Assembly (NCBI RefSeq): GCF_001949145.1 | Contig: NW_019091483.1 | Span: 668,004-732,003, forward strand | Length of the DNA stretch: 64,000 bases | Reading direction: 5' to 3' | Source: Acanthaster planci | Taxonomy: Eukaryota; Echinodermata; Asteroidea; Valvatida; Acanthasteridae | Shown here: positions 1-11,757 of the stretch, piece by piece | Position numbering within the stretch: position 1 is the stretch's first letter | Layout of the letters: each line of letters begins with the position of its first letter | Position numbers and translations under genes: made by a program | The notes under the pieces: generated by a model | Told to the model about the DNA's origin: nothing | The model's input: the letters and a program-made list of their open reading frames with translations, nothing else | Database searches by the model: none

Positions 1-504
1 TGGACTTGGAACTTTGTACAATTTAATAACAGCTAAACATAACATCACTCTTTAGCAACGTGAATGTCACGGCGAAAACCTATGATAATGTCTTCAAGCA
101 TTCAATGCTATTTATGGAATGGCACCATAGATTCTCTATGTTCCCTGGGCCGATTTCATAGAGCTGCTTAAGCACAATATTTGCTTAAAGGGTTTGAAAT
201 GTTTTTGAAGTGGTTACGTATTTATTGTTATTTTGAAATACTTCATGCGAACTAAATGTTTTCTATTTCTGTAACCCTTTATGTGTGAGAAAGCCTTGCT
301 TGACAAATCAGGTTACCAGCCAAACTCCATGTGCCGTATAATGTTTTGGAATGGTATTTACCTGTCTTTTGGTTAGTATGACAATCAAATAGATTTTGAG
401 CTGGTAACCTTTGTTTTTTAAGCAAGGTTTTTTTGTACTAAAGGAAATTTTGTGCTTAAGCGGTTCAATGAAATTGGCCCCTGGAGTGTTGCATCAATGC
501 TTAC
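1..504 (-). other. Intron of ATP13A1, largely one MITE
   Basis: No coding sequence was seen between the left edge and the donor of the last visible ATP13A1 exon. Most of it is the inverted-repeat element listed at 147-481. Confidence 0.6.
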
Positions 505-3500
505 CTCGCCAGTCATGCACAAATCGTACTGTTGAATCAGTTCTTGCTGCTCCCTTCGACTGCTAGGCGTCATGGGTAGAGTAACTGTGTCATCTATCGA
601 CTGCCAGTGCCACCCTATAATAAAAAACACAAGAATAAAAAATCTCTAAATGACAACTACATGCTGAGAGGTATGGCCATGGTATTTTGCACATCAGAGG
701 AAATAGTTGGCATTACAGGTAGGAGTGAGATTTAAAGTTGAGTACGGAAGAATCAACAATGAACCACTGTTCGAAATGACTCCTTTTTTGTGCTAAGAAA
801 AGCTTTTCAGGTGTTCTATAGTATTTATATTATGATGCAATGTTGAATCACTAAAATGTACTCTTTTAAAACGAGGACCTGGAATATTTTACCTCTTCGT
901 GACATGCACAATGTAAATTGGATTTTTCTGTGCATCAATAAATCTGTGGTTGTGCAGCACCACACATAATCAATAAATAATGCCATTTAAAAATGGCCTC
1001 TGAGATAAAAGATTGGAAGGGTGCAGCACTGTGAACTGATAGTTTAGAACTGGCAGCTTGTACAATGCCACTCATTGTACACAGGGAAAGACTTTTGAGG
1101 CCTTCACTGCACCTGTGGGAGCATGCCTGTCAAATCTTCATTACTTAACACAGGAAGTCCATAATAGTACCTTTGAGCGGAATATTGGCGTCTGTTTCCT
1201 CCAAATGGTTCTGTGTGGTGGTGTCAGAGTTCCTGGTACTCCCATCATTCTGGGGAGGACTGAGAATCAGTGTGTGCTGTTTCTTGGTAACCTTCAGTTC
1301 CTTGGCAACATGGCAGGCAGTGAGGGGGTTGTCACCAGTGATCATCACGTTCTAAAACGAAAATTGCAAAAATTCTGTTCTGAATTTTGTTGAATTTTGT
1401 ACGATTTCTCAACCCATGTTTTTCCCTTCAGACCTGTCCTGGGCTCCAATTGGATTCCTAAAAAATTTCAGCCTGTTATACTCTAGTGACGGCATTTTCT
1501 TAATTTGAAAAAAACCTGGCAACTTTCCATGGTAGGCCTCTTTACCTTTGCCCGTTCTTGTCTTTACAGGTGAGCCATGGTGCTGTTTGCTGCTATGTGG
1601 CAGGTTGTGTTTGGGGGAATTCTCAAGAATCTATAGCCCAAATCTCTCCAGATATTACAAGTGACTTACATGGTGTGAGGCATGCTGTATCTCCTTGATA
1701 ACGGCCTTGGAGTCATTCTTGAGGGGACAGGAGATTATGACAAAACCAGCAAAGAGAAGATTGTGTTCCACCTCATCACGGTGCATGTCACGTATCTGCA
1801 AACATTAAGAGCAGCAGAGGGTGCAAGTTTGAATACTGTCGCCAATAACACAAACGTTGAAAACCGACTCCCTCACCTATCCTTGGTAGCACCTCAAACT
1901 ACATACTTTTCATTCTATAAAATGCTAAAAGTGCTTCGCATTAGAAACACTCCTTTAGGGAACATCAATCATTCTTCAAACCACTATTTCATCTCAACTG
2001 TCTGCTTGAGGCTTCGAGTCCCTAGCTCTGGAGGTTCCAGCTCAAAGTGGGTAAGAATTTTCACAGAAAGTTAGGATGGAGTTACTTCACAAACTGTCAA
2101 ACTTTTCATTTGAAAACTGAAAGGAAAACTGCTTTTGTCACAACAATGATTGGTACAATTGCAAGGATTACTCAGACGTACACCTACTGTTTCTCTATGT
2201 CAGCATTCTAGCTTAGGATAAGGAGGGAATAGCAACTCATCCGTGAAAACTGCCTCAAGGTGTTTGAAGAGCAATGCAATTGTTGAAGTTAGCCCACCTG
2301 CTGTGATGACAGATGTCCCAGTTTCTTGTACCCGAGGGCTAACACCCGAGCACCAAGCCTTGACATTTGTGAATGGACAGCATCATAGTCAGCAGGAACG
2401 GTAGAAAACTGCCAGCATAAAAAAAACCAAAATGAGTGAAGGAAACATATCATTGATACTTTGCCACAATGGATGAGGGTGTTACATGCAATGAACAACA
2501 GTTTGGATCTTGGTCAACATGTAAGTGCTGAAGTAACAGAGAACGGTAATAATGATGAAATTCACATAGGTACAGTAAGTTAGTATGGCTCATTACTGGA
2601 ACCTAACCAACTGGTGATCAGTTTGTGATTCACTTGTAATGAATTTGATTACATCAATGTAGCATGTACTAGTATTTATACAAAGGTGCTGTGAAATGAA
2701 GTACTATGAGTGTGAAGCTGCATCTAAGAATATCTGCTTTGGCTGGAAATGATGGCTGCACCAATAAGTCACCAGAACATGGTTCTATCCACTTCCAGGG
2801 TGTCGTTACTACCTGCCACAGCCAAAACTTTGGATGCAGGCTAAGCCAGCCTTAAATTGTCCAAGCAAATCTTACCATGGCTCTGAGAGTCTCTGGTGCC
2901 CCCTTGACGGTGGCCATGAAGCTGTTCTCTGTTGACCCTGCTTCCTGCATGGATACCAAGACAGCCATCCTCTTGAGGGCGCTAGAGAAGTGATACCGCT
3001 GGGCTATCTTGAGAGGCTGGCTGCGGATGCGGCGCGGAATAACTACGTCACCTGTGATAGGTTGAGAGGGTGACACAAGATCATCACCCTCCTCTTAAGA
3101 ATGCAGTTTGAAAGAGCTAAAATAGTATACAAATAATGAATGTTTATACGTGCAATGGTTAGAATTTTTTCACGAGTTAAAAGATGGAATGCTTCGCCTC
3201 GTTGAATGGAACATTCCATCTGTCAACTCATGAAAATATTCTCACCACTGCACAAGTGAAAAAACATTCATTATTTGTTTTATATAAGTGTCACATAGAT
3301 CCTTGTCATATGATTCATCTTTGAATAAATTTCAAACAATTTCAAATCCCAATAACTGTTTGGACCAAATTTTATTCTCCCCAGGTTTGATCAGCGTTGT
3401 GTGCTGTGCTTGTGCTGCATGTTGGGCTATGTGCTGCGTGTTACGCTCATGCTGCCTTTTGAGGGACGAGGCCATTTATAATGTTGTGGAAACAAGGATG

Positions 3501-6500
3501 ATCTTAATCGTTGTATATTTTTACCATCTGCACATGGGCGAATAGTACCTGACGCAGCATGAATTGCAGGAATAATGAATGTCACGTGATGCGTGTTCCA
3601 CCAATCAAATGACAACGATCTGTATGGCAGTTAAATATTTTATTTTGGAAGAATCCTAGAATACAGCATAATGCTCAATGGATCACGTGCATCTCAATCC
3701 TATAGAAAAGTCCTGAATCCTCCGATTTCAATATGATTTTACATACACCCTAGGAACTAAATGGTACAATTTGATTATATGGTAAATAGAAAATTCAATA
3801 CAGACAACATGGAATAATGTTCATTATTGACTGGAAATAAATGGAAGTCACAAACTGACTGCAGTTTTAACTGTGAGAATTTCTTTGAATTGTTGCAGCT
3901 TTTTACCTCAAAGATTATCAATTACTGGTGACATCTACTACCTGAAAGATCATCAATTACTGGTGACATCTACTCACTTCATAAAAACATAAAAAGCCAA
4001 CATAACTTGGAAAACAGACATAGACGGCCTCCAAATGTTTCATATCAGACTAATGGAATCATTGCAACAGCTTTTACAACCTCACAAGTAATGCTAAAAT
4101 TATAACAAATCTGAAAACTATCAAACTTTAACTTTATGTAGAATACATGTAGATGTCAATTACATCCTACCTATATCTTTTTAACTCTCAATGTATGTGT
4201 TGATCATCTAAAATACAAATAGATACATTACACGTTCTACGAAAAAATAATGTCCAGTGGCATTTGTCACCTACCTTTGGTAAGTGTCCAGTCCACAGCA
4301 GTGAGTGTTGCCTTCTCCAATGGGTCACCGACTATGGTATCCTCCAGCTGCACCAATGAATGGCAGGTTGCTAGCACCTGATGTGTCTCGATGGGACAGT
4401 CAGCAATCAGACAGAGCTTGGAACCTCCCCTGATAAAAAGACCACACAATGAATATGTGTGCTGTCTAATTCACAAGAGCAAAGTGCGGGTGCTCCCTTA
4501 GGACTGGTTCAACAAGGGAAACAATAGCAAATCTACATTCAAGCAAATAAGACCTGTAAAACTGAACACATAGGACCAGATGCCCCCTGAAATTAAAGTA
4601 CAAAGACAGCGTCATTGCTTTTCTACACAGAGGGATTTCAGAAACAGACAGTTCGGGGATGCTTGTAGGAATATGCCTAAAGGTGTTTAAGAATAAATGG
4701 CATTCAATCTTGCTAAGTTCAACACTGTGTCTCCAGTTCTGTTACGCCCACATGGTCCAACTCCTTAACTGGGGGGGGGTTATGTCTACCACCTGACCAC
4801 GTACTTGAGTCCAGCTATTCCCTGCACCACCAGGTTGTCGCTGGTTAGAGTCCCTGTCTTGTCAAAGCAGCACATGTCAACTTTCCCAGCAAAAGGGATT
4901 CTGAATGGCTCTGTACAATACACACCTTTAACCAAGGAAACAGGAAATATTACACAAACAATCACAAACAAATAAACAACAACATATCAATTCAGACTTC
5001 TTCGACTTCTTGAAATTATGCTTCATAAAATCATGTAGCAAAATTAATATTTTCAGTGAATCAATTTGTTGCTTGTCAATAAGTAGTTAGATCTATCAGA
5101 CATTAAATTAAGAAAAGAACTGTAAGCTATAAATCCTTATTTTATTTAATGAATAAAACAGTCTGTCTTCAGACCAAGAATTACCAAGCTTGCTGAGTGC
5201 CAGCAGGGAGGAGTTGACTGCAAGGGAGAGTTCTATGGGCAGCTCAGGGGGGACCACAGAGGTGAGGATCAGCGTGCACTCCAGAAACAACTTGTACTTA
5301 TTCCTGTCCGGATCCTTGGTACCTGGTGAAAGCAGAAGACCTCATAAAATAAACAAACAGCTTTATGGTATCAACATTGAGAAAAAATGTATGCAACTGG
5401 GTGTTCAAAACCAAATCAGTCAACTTTGTTCACTCTTCAGCCAATCAAATGCTCCTAAAATTGCCCCTTCAATGCTCCTGAACAGCAACTCTTTACCAAT
5501 CAACTCAGACTTTAGTGTTTTCTACAATATTTTACACCAGTAAGTGAAGCAAAATTTTAATTTAAAGCTTAACGTTACAATTGTAATGCAGCACTACGAG
5601 TCCCAATTTTTGCAAATTCGTTGCTATCATGGCCAAAATGAACCACGTGGTTAGCGCTACTGATCTCAACCATGCCACATGCAATAGTAGAAGTAAAATT
5701 GAAGTGTTGGTGGTTCTGTCCAAGTAATCATTATCGCCTGTACACTCAGCAAATTGAGGTATGTATGAAAATGAAAAACTGGATGCTGGAAGAAAAGCAC
5801 TTCAGGGGAAGGCACATCAGTAAGACTGCCTGTAACTGACAACTTATTCACCTCACCTTCGATCCACACGTAAGATGCTGCAGCAATGGCAAAGACCAGT
5901 AGAAACAGGATGAAGAGGAATGTCTCCAAGTTGTTGGCTGTGACTCTCTTGACCCCAAACAGGATGGTGCGTAGTAGACGCCCCTGGCAGGTCAAAGGTC
6001 AGGTCAATGTAAGCAAAAGATATTAATCTTGAAAACCCAAAATAAACCTTTACATTCCACTGGTGCCTCCTCACCTTTGAGGTAAGGCTACAATGTCCTA
6101 TGCGTGCACTGAGCTTGATTCTGCTCGTCAGCATACCATCAAAAGGAACCCCGATTCTAGGGAAATTTCTCGATTTACTAAGCTACTCCTTTCACTAATT
6201 TATTATTTTTAATTTGTGCAAAATTGAAAGTCTTACCTGTGATGTGTTGAACCCAGTGCGGAGAACATAGGCAATACATCCATTGTCATGAGCTAGACAA
6301 ATAACAGAAACAAAAAAATCAATCTCTTGATTTAAGAATCTGTCCAAAACTCTTGAGTGATGAGGTGATTCTAATTCCATGAAAGTACAACTTTGACGAA
6401 ATTTGAAAACCATTTAGTCTTTCAGTCACACAGACCACGACATAAGTATGTCACTCATCTGATTCCACATACTACGTACCAGGCCAAAGGAACTTTATAC

Positions 6501-9500
6501 GAGTAGTGGTTGATGAGGGAACTATATTTAGTTAACGTTTCTACAAACTGACCAGTGTTTGAATTGTATGTGAAATGATCTCATTCTACAAACCTTTGAG
6601 TCCGCTTGCTGACTTGCTAGGTGGTGAGTGCTGAACAACCTTGGTCCCACCAAAGATGACATGCAGCTTGCTGTATGACTGCATGTCCAGGATTTCGTCT
6701 CCTTCACATGTCTCAATAGATTCCTTAAGACAAATATGTGAGAATTAAACGAAAATGCCGGCCTGTTACCGGCAAAGCTTTCAGACAGTTTTGCATCACT
6801 TCCTTTTTCCCTCAACTGGGCAATCATGAAGCCTACTCCAGAACTTTGCAAGGCAGGGTACAACTTACTCATGATGGCTATGTGAGGTTGTTGAGGCAAG
6901 CCTTTTTTAATTTCCAAAACCTTAGTATCTCTTCTTTGCATGGAGCAAAGGGTTCCAGGTGCTGAGGATCCAAACCATTTTTGTAAACAAGATGCCATTT
7001 GCTGACAATGGCAGCTAATAGTTGCAACCCTTACAGTTATTCCCGAATTCTTGGATGGCCACAGGGTTTGAGCAGTAGATTGAAAACTACCAATACATAT
7101 GCATCCACATAGTTCAATCAATGTCTGTAGTAAGTGGTAGATTAATGTCACAAAGAGTTTTGTTCATTCAGCAGATAGTTAGCAGACCATTTGCGACCCA
7201 CCATCCCAAATCAGGCTGATGTCATAATTTGTGGTGTTGGACAATTCCTCTCCTTCAGCTTTTTTTTACACTTTAAAGTGATCCATGTGAAATCCAAATT
7301 CTGTCTGCAGTAAGCTTCTTACAGGTAGTGATAGCTGTAAAACTCCCGTGAAAATCTGAACAGCAGAAGTTCCACTTTTTCAGTGTTATGAAGTTACCTA
7401 CTTCAGCCTGGTTTGGGGATGGTGGGTCACATTTAATGTCTAAGAAAAGTACAAAGAAAGGAAAATGAAATGAGCCAGATCCACACACAGAATTTTTGTC
7501 TTCCTGAAGCCTTACCTTCATCTGGGGTACAGACTCGCCTGTCAGCATGGATTCATCCACGATACATTGTCCCCTCAAGAGAAGCATATCGCAGGGTACC
7601 GGGTTCTCATTCTGTGAACGCCCAATGGAGCAGATGTCACCAGGTACCAGTTCATTACTCATAATGGGACGCCACTTGCGGTTACGGTACACCTACCAAC
7701 AGCAAATTATTGAAAAAAGTGTGGATAACAAAAATTTCCCTTTTAGACAAATAACAAATGAAATAAAATTTGCTTTGAAAACACAGCAATTTTCTTAAGT
7801 TGCCTTAGACACCATGCATGGTGACTAATTCTGATGTAATTCTTAGATTGCCTAGCTACAAAGCTAGGTCCAAATACTCTATGAAGAGGTAGTCAGGAAA
7901 AGTGCTAGTAAATTTTCAACAAATTTCTTATTCAAAAAGATGAAAACCTTTCATATATATTAAGATCAAATTAAGAAGTCGTCACAAAATCGAGCAGAAT
8001 CTGTGAGAGAGGTGTCCCAAAACAAATACTGCTTTATCTTGAGGCATTGTAAAACTAGTCTCCCCTGATGCAATCAATTTTTTCGCACCAAAGGAGGGTC
8101 ACCTCAAGAGGCCAATTTTACTACTACACTCGAATCAGTCAAAATTTGTCATAACACACCACAACTCCATTGCAACTTGTCCCAGTGACTGTCTTTGCTT
8201 CAAAATGCTTTATGCCATATTGTGGTATGCAATATCTATTACACTGCAGGTGTGACACTGCATCAAGCGAGTGTGGTGACTTGGGGTGCAGTGGGATATT
8301 AAAGCTAGAATAAAAAAGAGGGAACAGGTGTACATCAACCCACCTGGATGTGGAATGGTTTGTTTCCCATCTTCCTGATCTCTGCCATGTTCCTGAGCTG
8401 CTGCTGTACCAAGGTGGCTTCAAATGTCACCAGCATGAAGAGTGTAAAGATGCTGTATGTACAAGAGGACAGCACAAATACAATGATTGCAATCTACGTA
8501 CGTGTACCATTAAACTTGATGCACTTTACTGGCACTTTCAGTCTAGGACAAATGAAGCGGTTTGTTTAATGGTAAAACCTCTGAAATCCACTGACTCTGA
8601 GATCAGGTACTTCATTAACCCTAACCCTCCTCAGTCCTCCAACAGGTGAAGGATTAAGGAGTGTTAGGGTTAATGTTTGTGATTCAGGATCTTCCCAAAT
8701 TCAAGAGTGTAGACAAATATGTTCAACTCTGGGAATGAATTACGCTGCGTAGTGCTGTGTAAATATTCTCCTGACACAACTAATGAATACCCTTTTTTCA
8801 TAGGGAGTACTTGTGAACAGCCATTTGAAAGTTACATGCAAATATGAAGGAAATCCATTTTGTAAGAAAACTCTCCAGACGGGCACACAACGTACCTGTA
8901 GTACCAATACTCATCTAAACACCAAAGACCAACACAGAAGACTTGGAAGACAAAGAATGGAGCTGTTGCTCTCTCCTTGAACAGATCCTTGAACATGGGC
9001 GGCTCCATGTTGAGACTGAAATACAGACAGACAAGCAATCAAGACGAGTTATCAACCCCCAACTCCTGGTATGAGGCACTGGCAAGGAAGTCTTCTTTTT
9101 CTGCAAAAATTGATGGCCAGGCTGAAAACCGATGACCCTTTCACTGAACTCCAACTGGAACAGCTTGTGCCTCATAGAGCAAATAGTGGCCTGGTCATGT
9201 ATCAATCACGACGAAAAAGTAGTCTTGAATATATATAAATATTCTAGAGAACGTAAGATGCAGAAAATTGGCTTTATCTACTGCGCAGTGAGTGTAATGT
9301 ACTGACTAGCAGAGACACATATTTAAATTGCACATGGAGATGGAATACATCAAGGATAAAATGCTGTCTAGAATAATTTTTCTTGGAAGACTTGAGTTTC
9401 AGATATCTTTTGATGATACTGAATTTTTTTTGTTACCAAATTCTTGTAAAGCAAAGGCCTAGTTCCTTCCACCTAGTGCACAAAAGAACATGAACTAAAC

Positions 9501-11754
9501 CACAACAGACAAAGATACAAATTATTATCAGAATGCATAAGACCTACTCATTGTCTCCGTATTTGTCCTTGGCTTCAGCCACCTCTGTGTCTTCTGTGTA
9601 GCCCTTCCAGTTCTGATAGTCTCTCAGGGGCAGGTTTGTAGGGAACTGTACGGACTGGAATCTCTTCTTTTCCTCGGCATCATAGATGTACTTGGTCTTC
9701 TGGAAGATGAACCAAAGCTGTGGCTTCTTGCTCTCTTTTGCCTGGAGGTAAATTGAAAGTGGCAATATTCAGTACCAGTAAGGTACTCCGGCCAAATGAC
9801 ACACATGAACCCTTAACCCTAACCCTCCTCAATCCTCCAACAGGTGAAGGATTGAGGAGGGTTAGGGTTAATGACAAAAGGTATGCATGAGAGAACAACA
9901 GAGACACAATGTATCTATTGCTCAATCAAGTCAAGTTGGGAAAGATTAACCCCAGCAGTGCTTAATCTTCTTGCTAGTTCAATCCAGTCTCTCATCAGTT
10001 ACACCTAACAGCATCCTCCATTCCTGAAGATTATGTTTGCATTTTCACTGATAATGAGCAATTTAGCACTTAGAGCTGATACAAATTGTATGAACATTCA
10101 ATCTTATGTGTTAAGTATAATTTTTTCCAACAGTAACTAATGTTCACACCACAGACTACATGTTAACATGTCTCTTATTCTGTCTGATACTATACCTTGT
10201 CATGATGGAGCTTGATGATATCTGGGTATCCATTGTTTTCAGTAGGTACCACTTTCAGCCATTCTGCTTTGTAAGGATCATTTTCCTGAACAGTAAAATG
10301 TACAATCCAGAAAAAAAACATTTAAAATTATCTTTGAAGCAATAGATTTTATCTTTTTATCATTATAATGACTGGAAACAGAAAACTGCACAGTGTAATT
10401 GTTGGATTTCGGGATATTAAGTAATCTCACGTGGCCATGACCTACAAGAGTACCCTAGGGCAGAGGAGTAAGATTCATAAACCAAACTTTGCTGTTAGAG
10501 AGCATGAAATAGTATTTGGATATCACTTATTAATCTGGGTATACACGTATCTATGTAGAGCGGTGAAAATATTTTAAGTTCTTCAAATTGGACAAAGTTC
10601 TGGATTTTGATTCCCATTTGCAGCAATTGATCACCACTGACATGACTGAGATGATAATGAGAGCAGTAACCTTTAAATAATCCATTAATTCACTAATTCT
10701 CTAATTCAGAGTTTGGAGGGAAAAAAATAGTTTCTTGTCCAATTCTTATTTAAGTGAAGAAGGAAAAAAATTCTTTTTTCACATTGCTGATTTTTCCACC
10801 TAGCTGATTTTTCTACCTTTGCTCACTTTTGCATCTGAAATGAAAGAGCTTTAAGGCTTTTCAACTTACTTATGTAGCTACATACATGTATAGAAACAAA
10901 TCATATTAACCAAAAAGAAAAAAAAAAAGAAAAGGAAAGGTGGACAGGGAAACTGATGTAGGTAGAGATGAAAAACTGGTTTCTACTCAGCGTAGTTTCC
11001 ATTTTATTGTGTTCTCAACTTGGTTTATGGGCATGAAACTTGAGCTTTGTCAAAAACCAATGAAATTCCAATCTTTACAAGACTTTGTACAGTATTTTCA
11101 GTGTGAAGTGAAAAACAAGGAAATCAGCTGATACAACAAGGAAAAGTTGCATGCCGCGGTTTAGCACCATATGGGTCTACTAAACTTAATTTGGTTGTGG
11201 CGGAGTGAAAAATTACACCAAATGATATACCCTTTCCCACAACCAACCAACAACTGATTTTCCAAATGGAGATGGAGTGGTAAAAATTTAAAAAAATATG
11301 TGTAATTAATACCAGGCGTAGGCCTGTATATAAAAATATAGGCCGATCATCATGATCATACCTATGTTAACTACCTAACAAGTTAACGCACACATTTGCA
11401 ATGACTATGTCTGACCATCAAGACGAATACGTGGACAAAAAGTGCCATCATCTTTGGAAACTGCAATGTGTCCATAAAATCATGGCCCATTGTACTTACC
11501 GTTGTACACGTGAGTGAACACCGGACGTGCACAGACCAATGGCAGAACAGGCAAACCAGTATCTGAATACATCCGACAATTGCTAAAGCGATCAAACCGG
11601 CTTCAAAGTACTCATTTATGCCGTAGACACCAACCCAAAAATACAGCCAAATGCCATAGAGAAAAATAAATGGGAAAATATAACCGTGGAACACCACAGG
11701 ACGAAGATTGTGGAGAGATATGCTCTGAATCTCATCGCTTATGGAAGCCGCCAT
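1..11754 (-). CDS. ATP13A1: ATP13A1, ER P5A-type ATPase (17 exons, C-terminal third off the left edge)
   Basis: P5A-ATPases sit in the ER membrane and use ATP to pull out misinserted or mistargeted transmembrane helices. Exons, 5' to 3': 11500-11754, 10196-10285, 9548-9741, 8896-9015, 8344-8452, 7516-7692, 6594-6723, 6237-6292, 5857-5983, 5185-5322, 4805-4925, 4275-4429, 2876-3093, 2298-2408, 1670-1795, 1171-1351, 505-614. They sum to 2418 nt (806 codons), with GT/AG borders and matching phases at each junction. Visible motifs are TGES (about residues 307-310), the P5A hallmark PPELP (about 444-448), DKTGTLT with phospho-Asp about 487, KGAPET (about 621-626) and TGDNPLTA (about 714). The start codon at 11754 opens the conserved N-terminus. 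The family is about 1,200 residues, so roughly 400 residues, including GDGxND and the last membrane helices, lie left of position 1. Borders come from reading the sequence; no transcript was available. Confidence 0.95.
147..481. mobile_element. MITE-like element with long terminal inverted repeats
   Basis: The left end reads GGGCCGATTTCATAGAGCTG and CTTAAGCACAA. The reverse complement of the right end (444-480) reads GGGCCAATTTCATTGAACCG and CTTAAGCACAA. Inner arms also pair: CTTGCTTGACAAATCAGG plus TTACCAGC near 295-322 matches the complement of 398-427. The whole unit is a long imperfect hairpin without coding capacity, typical of a non-autonomous DNA transposon. Target duplication is not certain. 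Confidence 0.75.
505..3093 (-). CDS. ATP13A1: ATP13A1 exons 13-17: nucleotide-binding domain and P-domain return
   Basis: Exons 2876-3093, 2298-2408, 1670-1795, 1171-1351 and 505-614, about residues 558-806. Visible are FHSSALKRM-type text ([11 protein letters not shown]), [10 protein letters not shown] (nucleotide-binding lysine loop), [26 protein letters not shown] and [12 protein letters not shown], the P-domain TGD motif. The last exon in the window ends with the sequence QYDLCMTGE. The next family motif, GDGTNDVGALK, is not present, so the gene continues to the left. The acceptor of exon 13 could be at 3093 or two bases further in; 3093 keeps the frame. Confidence 0.93.
3129..3279. repeat. 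Inverted-repeat (palindromic MITE-like) element
   Basis: Arm 1 (about 3129-3191) and the reverse complement of arm 2 (about 3211-3279) share ACAAATAATGAATGTTT, GTGCA(A/G)TGGT, TTTTCA(C/T)GAGTT and AGATGGAATG in order over about 60 bases, with a loop of about 20 bases. It lies in the ATP13A1 intron between 3093 and 4275. Confidence 0.7.
3904..3974. repeat. 35-bp tandem duplication
   Basis: Two adjacent copies share ATCAATTACTGGTGACATCT with a period of 35 bases (copies begin near 3918 and 3953). Intronic in ATP13A1. Confidence 0.8.
4275..5322 (-). CDS. ATP13A1: ATP13A1 exons 10-12: M4 PPELP helix and phosphorylation site
   Basis: Exons 5185-5322, 4805-4925 and 4275-4429. Exon 10 has [20 protein letters not shown]; the PPELP kink in M4 separates P5A from P5B (PPALP) pumps. 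Exon 11 has the catalytic motif [10 protein letters not shown], with the aspartate that becomes phosphorylated at about residue 487. Exon 12 has [12 protein letters not shown] and [14 protein letters not shown] from the nucleotide-binding domain. The phase runs 1, 2, 1 across the three donors. A poly-G run lies in the intron just past the exon 11 donor, around 4771-4779. Confidence 0.95.
5857..7692 (-). CDS. ATP13A1: ATP13A1 exons 6-9: actuator (A) domain
   Basis: Exons 7516-7692, 6594-6723, 6237-6292 and 5857-5983, about residues 257-419. The first carries [22 protein letters not shown] and [15 protein letters not shown] is the loop that dephosphorylates the catalytic aspartate. The next exons contain [13 protein letters not shown], the family-typical [13 protein letters not shown] and [16 protein letters not shown]. 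Exon 9 ends in a hydrophobic helix ([19 protein letters not shown]), the third core membrane helix. The intron between 6723 and 7516 contains a 240-bp inverted-repeat element. Confidence 0.94.
7192..7431. mobile_element. MITE-like element with about 28-bp terminal inverted repeats
   Basis: The left end TGCGACCCACCATCCCAAAT, then CAGGCTGA, matches the reverse complement of the right end, TGTGACCCACCATCCCCAAA, then CCAGGCTGAAG. The inside is about 180 bases without an ORF of note. It lies in the ATP13A1 intron between 6723 and 7516. Confidence 0.65.
8344..11754 (-). CDS. ATP13A1: ATP13A1 exons 1-5: N-terminal membrane region
   Basis: Exons 11500-11754, 10196-10285, 9548-9741, 8896-9015 and 8344-8452. 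Exon 1 encodes residues 1-85. After a short polar start it has two hydrophobic stretches (around [18 protein letters not shown] and [17 protein letters not shown]), the membrane pair specific to P5 ATPases. Exons 2-3 encode a soluble stretch rich in charged and aromatic residues ([23 protein letters not shown]) that is conserved in the animal family. Exons 4-5 carry [13 protein letters not shown] and the helix pair through CLDEYWYYS and [14 protein letters not shown], which leads into the actuator domain. Introns between these exons hold two copies of the TTAA hairpin element. Confidence 0.93.
8615..8673. repeat. TTAA-bounded telomere-like hairpin, copy A
   Basis: A 59-bp element bounded by TTAA. 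It has the family loop core AACAGGTGAA and arms ending in TTAACCCTAACCCTCCTC. A few mismatches to the consensus occur in the right arm (GATTAAGGAGTG). Intronic in ATP13A1. Confidence 0.85.
9813..9871. repeat. TTAA-bounded telomere-like hairpin, copy B
   Basis: A perfect 24-bp inverted repeat (TTAACCCTAACCCTCCTC then AATCCT, and its complement) around an 11-base loop CCAACAGGTGA. All 59 bases are identical to the copy at 25195-25253, while the flanks differ. Intronic in ATP13A1. Confidence 0.9.
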
Positions 11755-11757
11755 CTT
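11747..11757 (-). promoter_or_regulatory. YY1-type element over the ATP13A1 start codon
   Basis: On the minus strand the start codon lies inside AAGATGGCGGC, which matches the downstream-promoter/YY1 motif found in many animal housekeeping genes. This is a motif match only. It is also a strong initiation context. Confidence 0.5.

Noticed and set aside
3360-3470. A GTGCTG-rich stretch suggesting a coding repeat
   Set aside because: Short low-complexity intron sequence with no splice sites in phase with ATP13A1.
6528-7151. A long minus-strand open frame of 207 codons
   Set aside because: It overlaps ATP13A1 exon 6594-6723 in another frame and runs through intron and MITE-adjacent sequence.
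8615-8673. Genuine interstitial telomere array
   Set aside because: Only two TTAGGG-like units per arm, in a fixed inverted arrangement with a constant loop; it is a dispersed hairpin element, not a telomere remnant.
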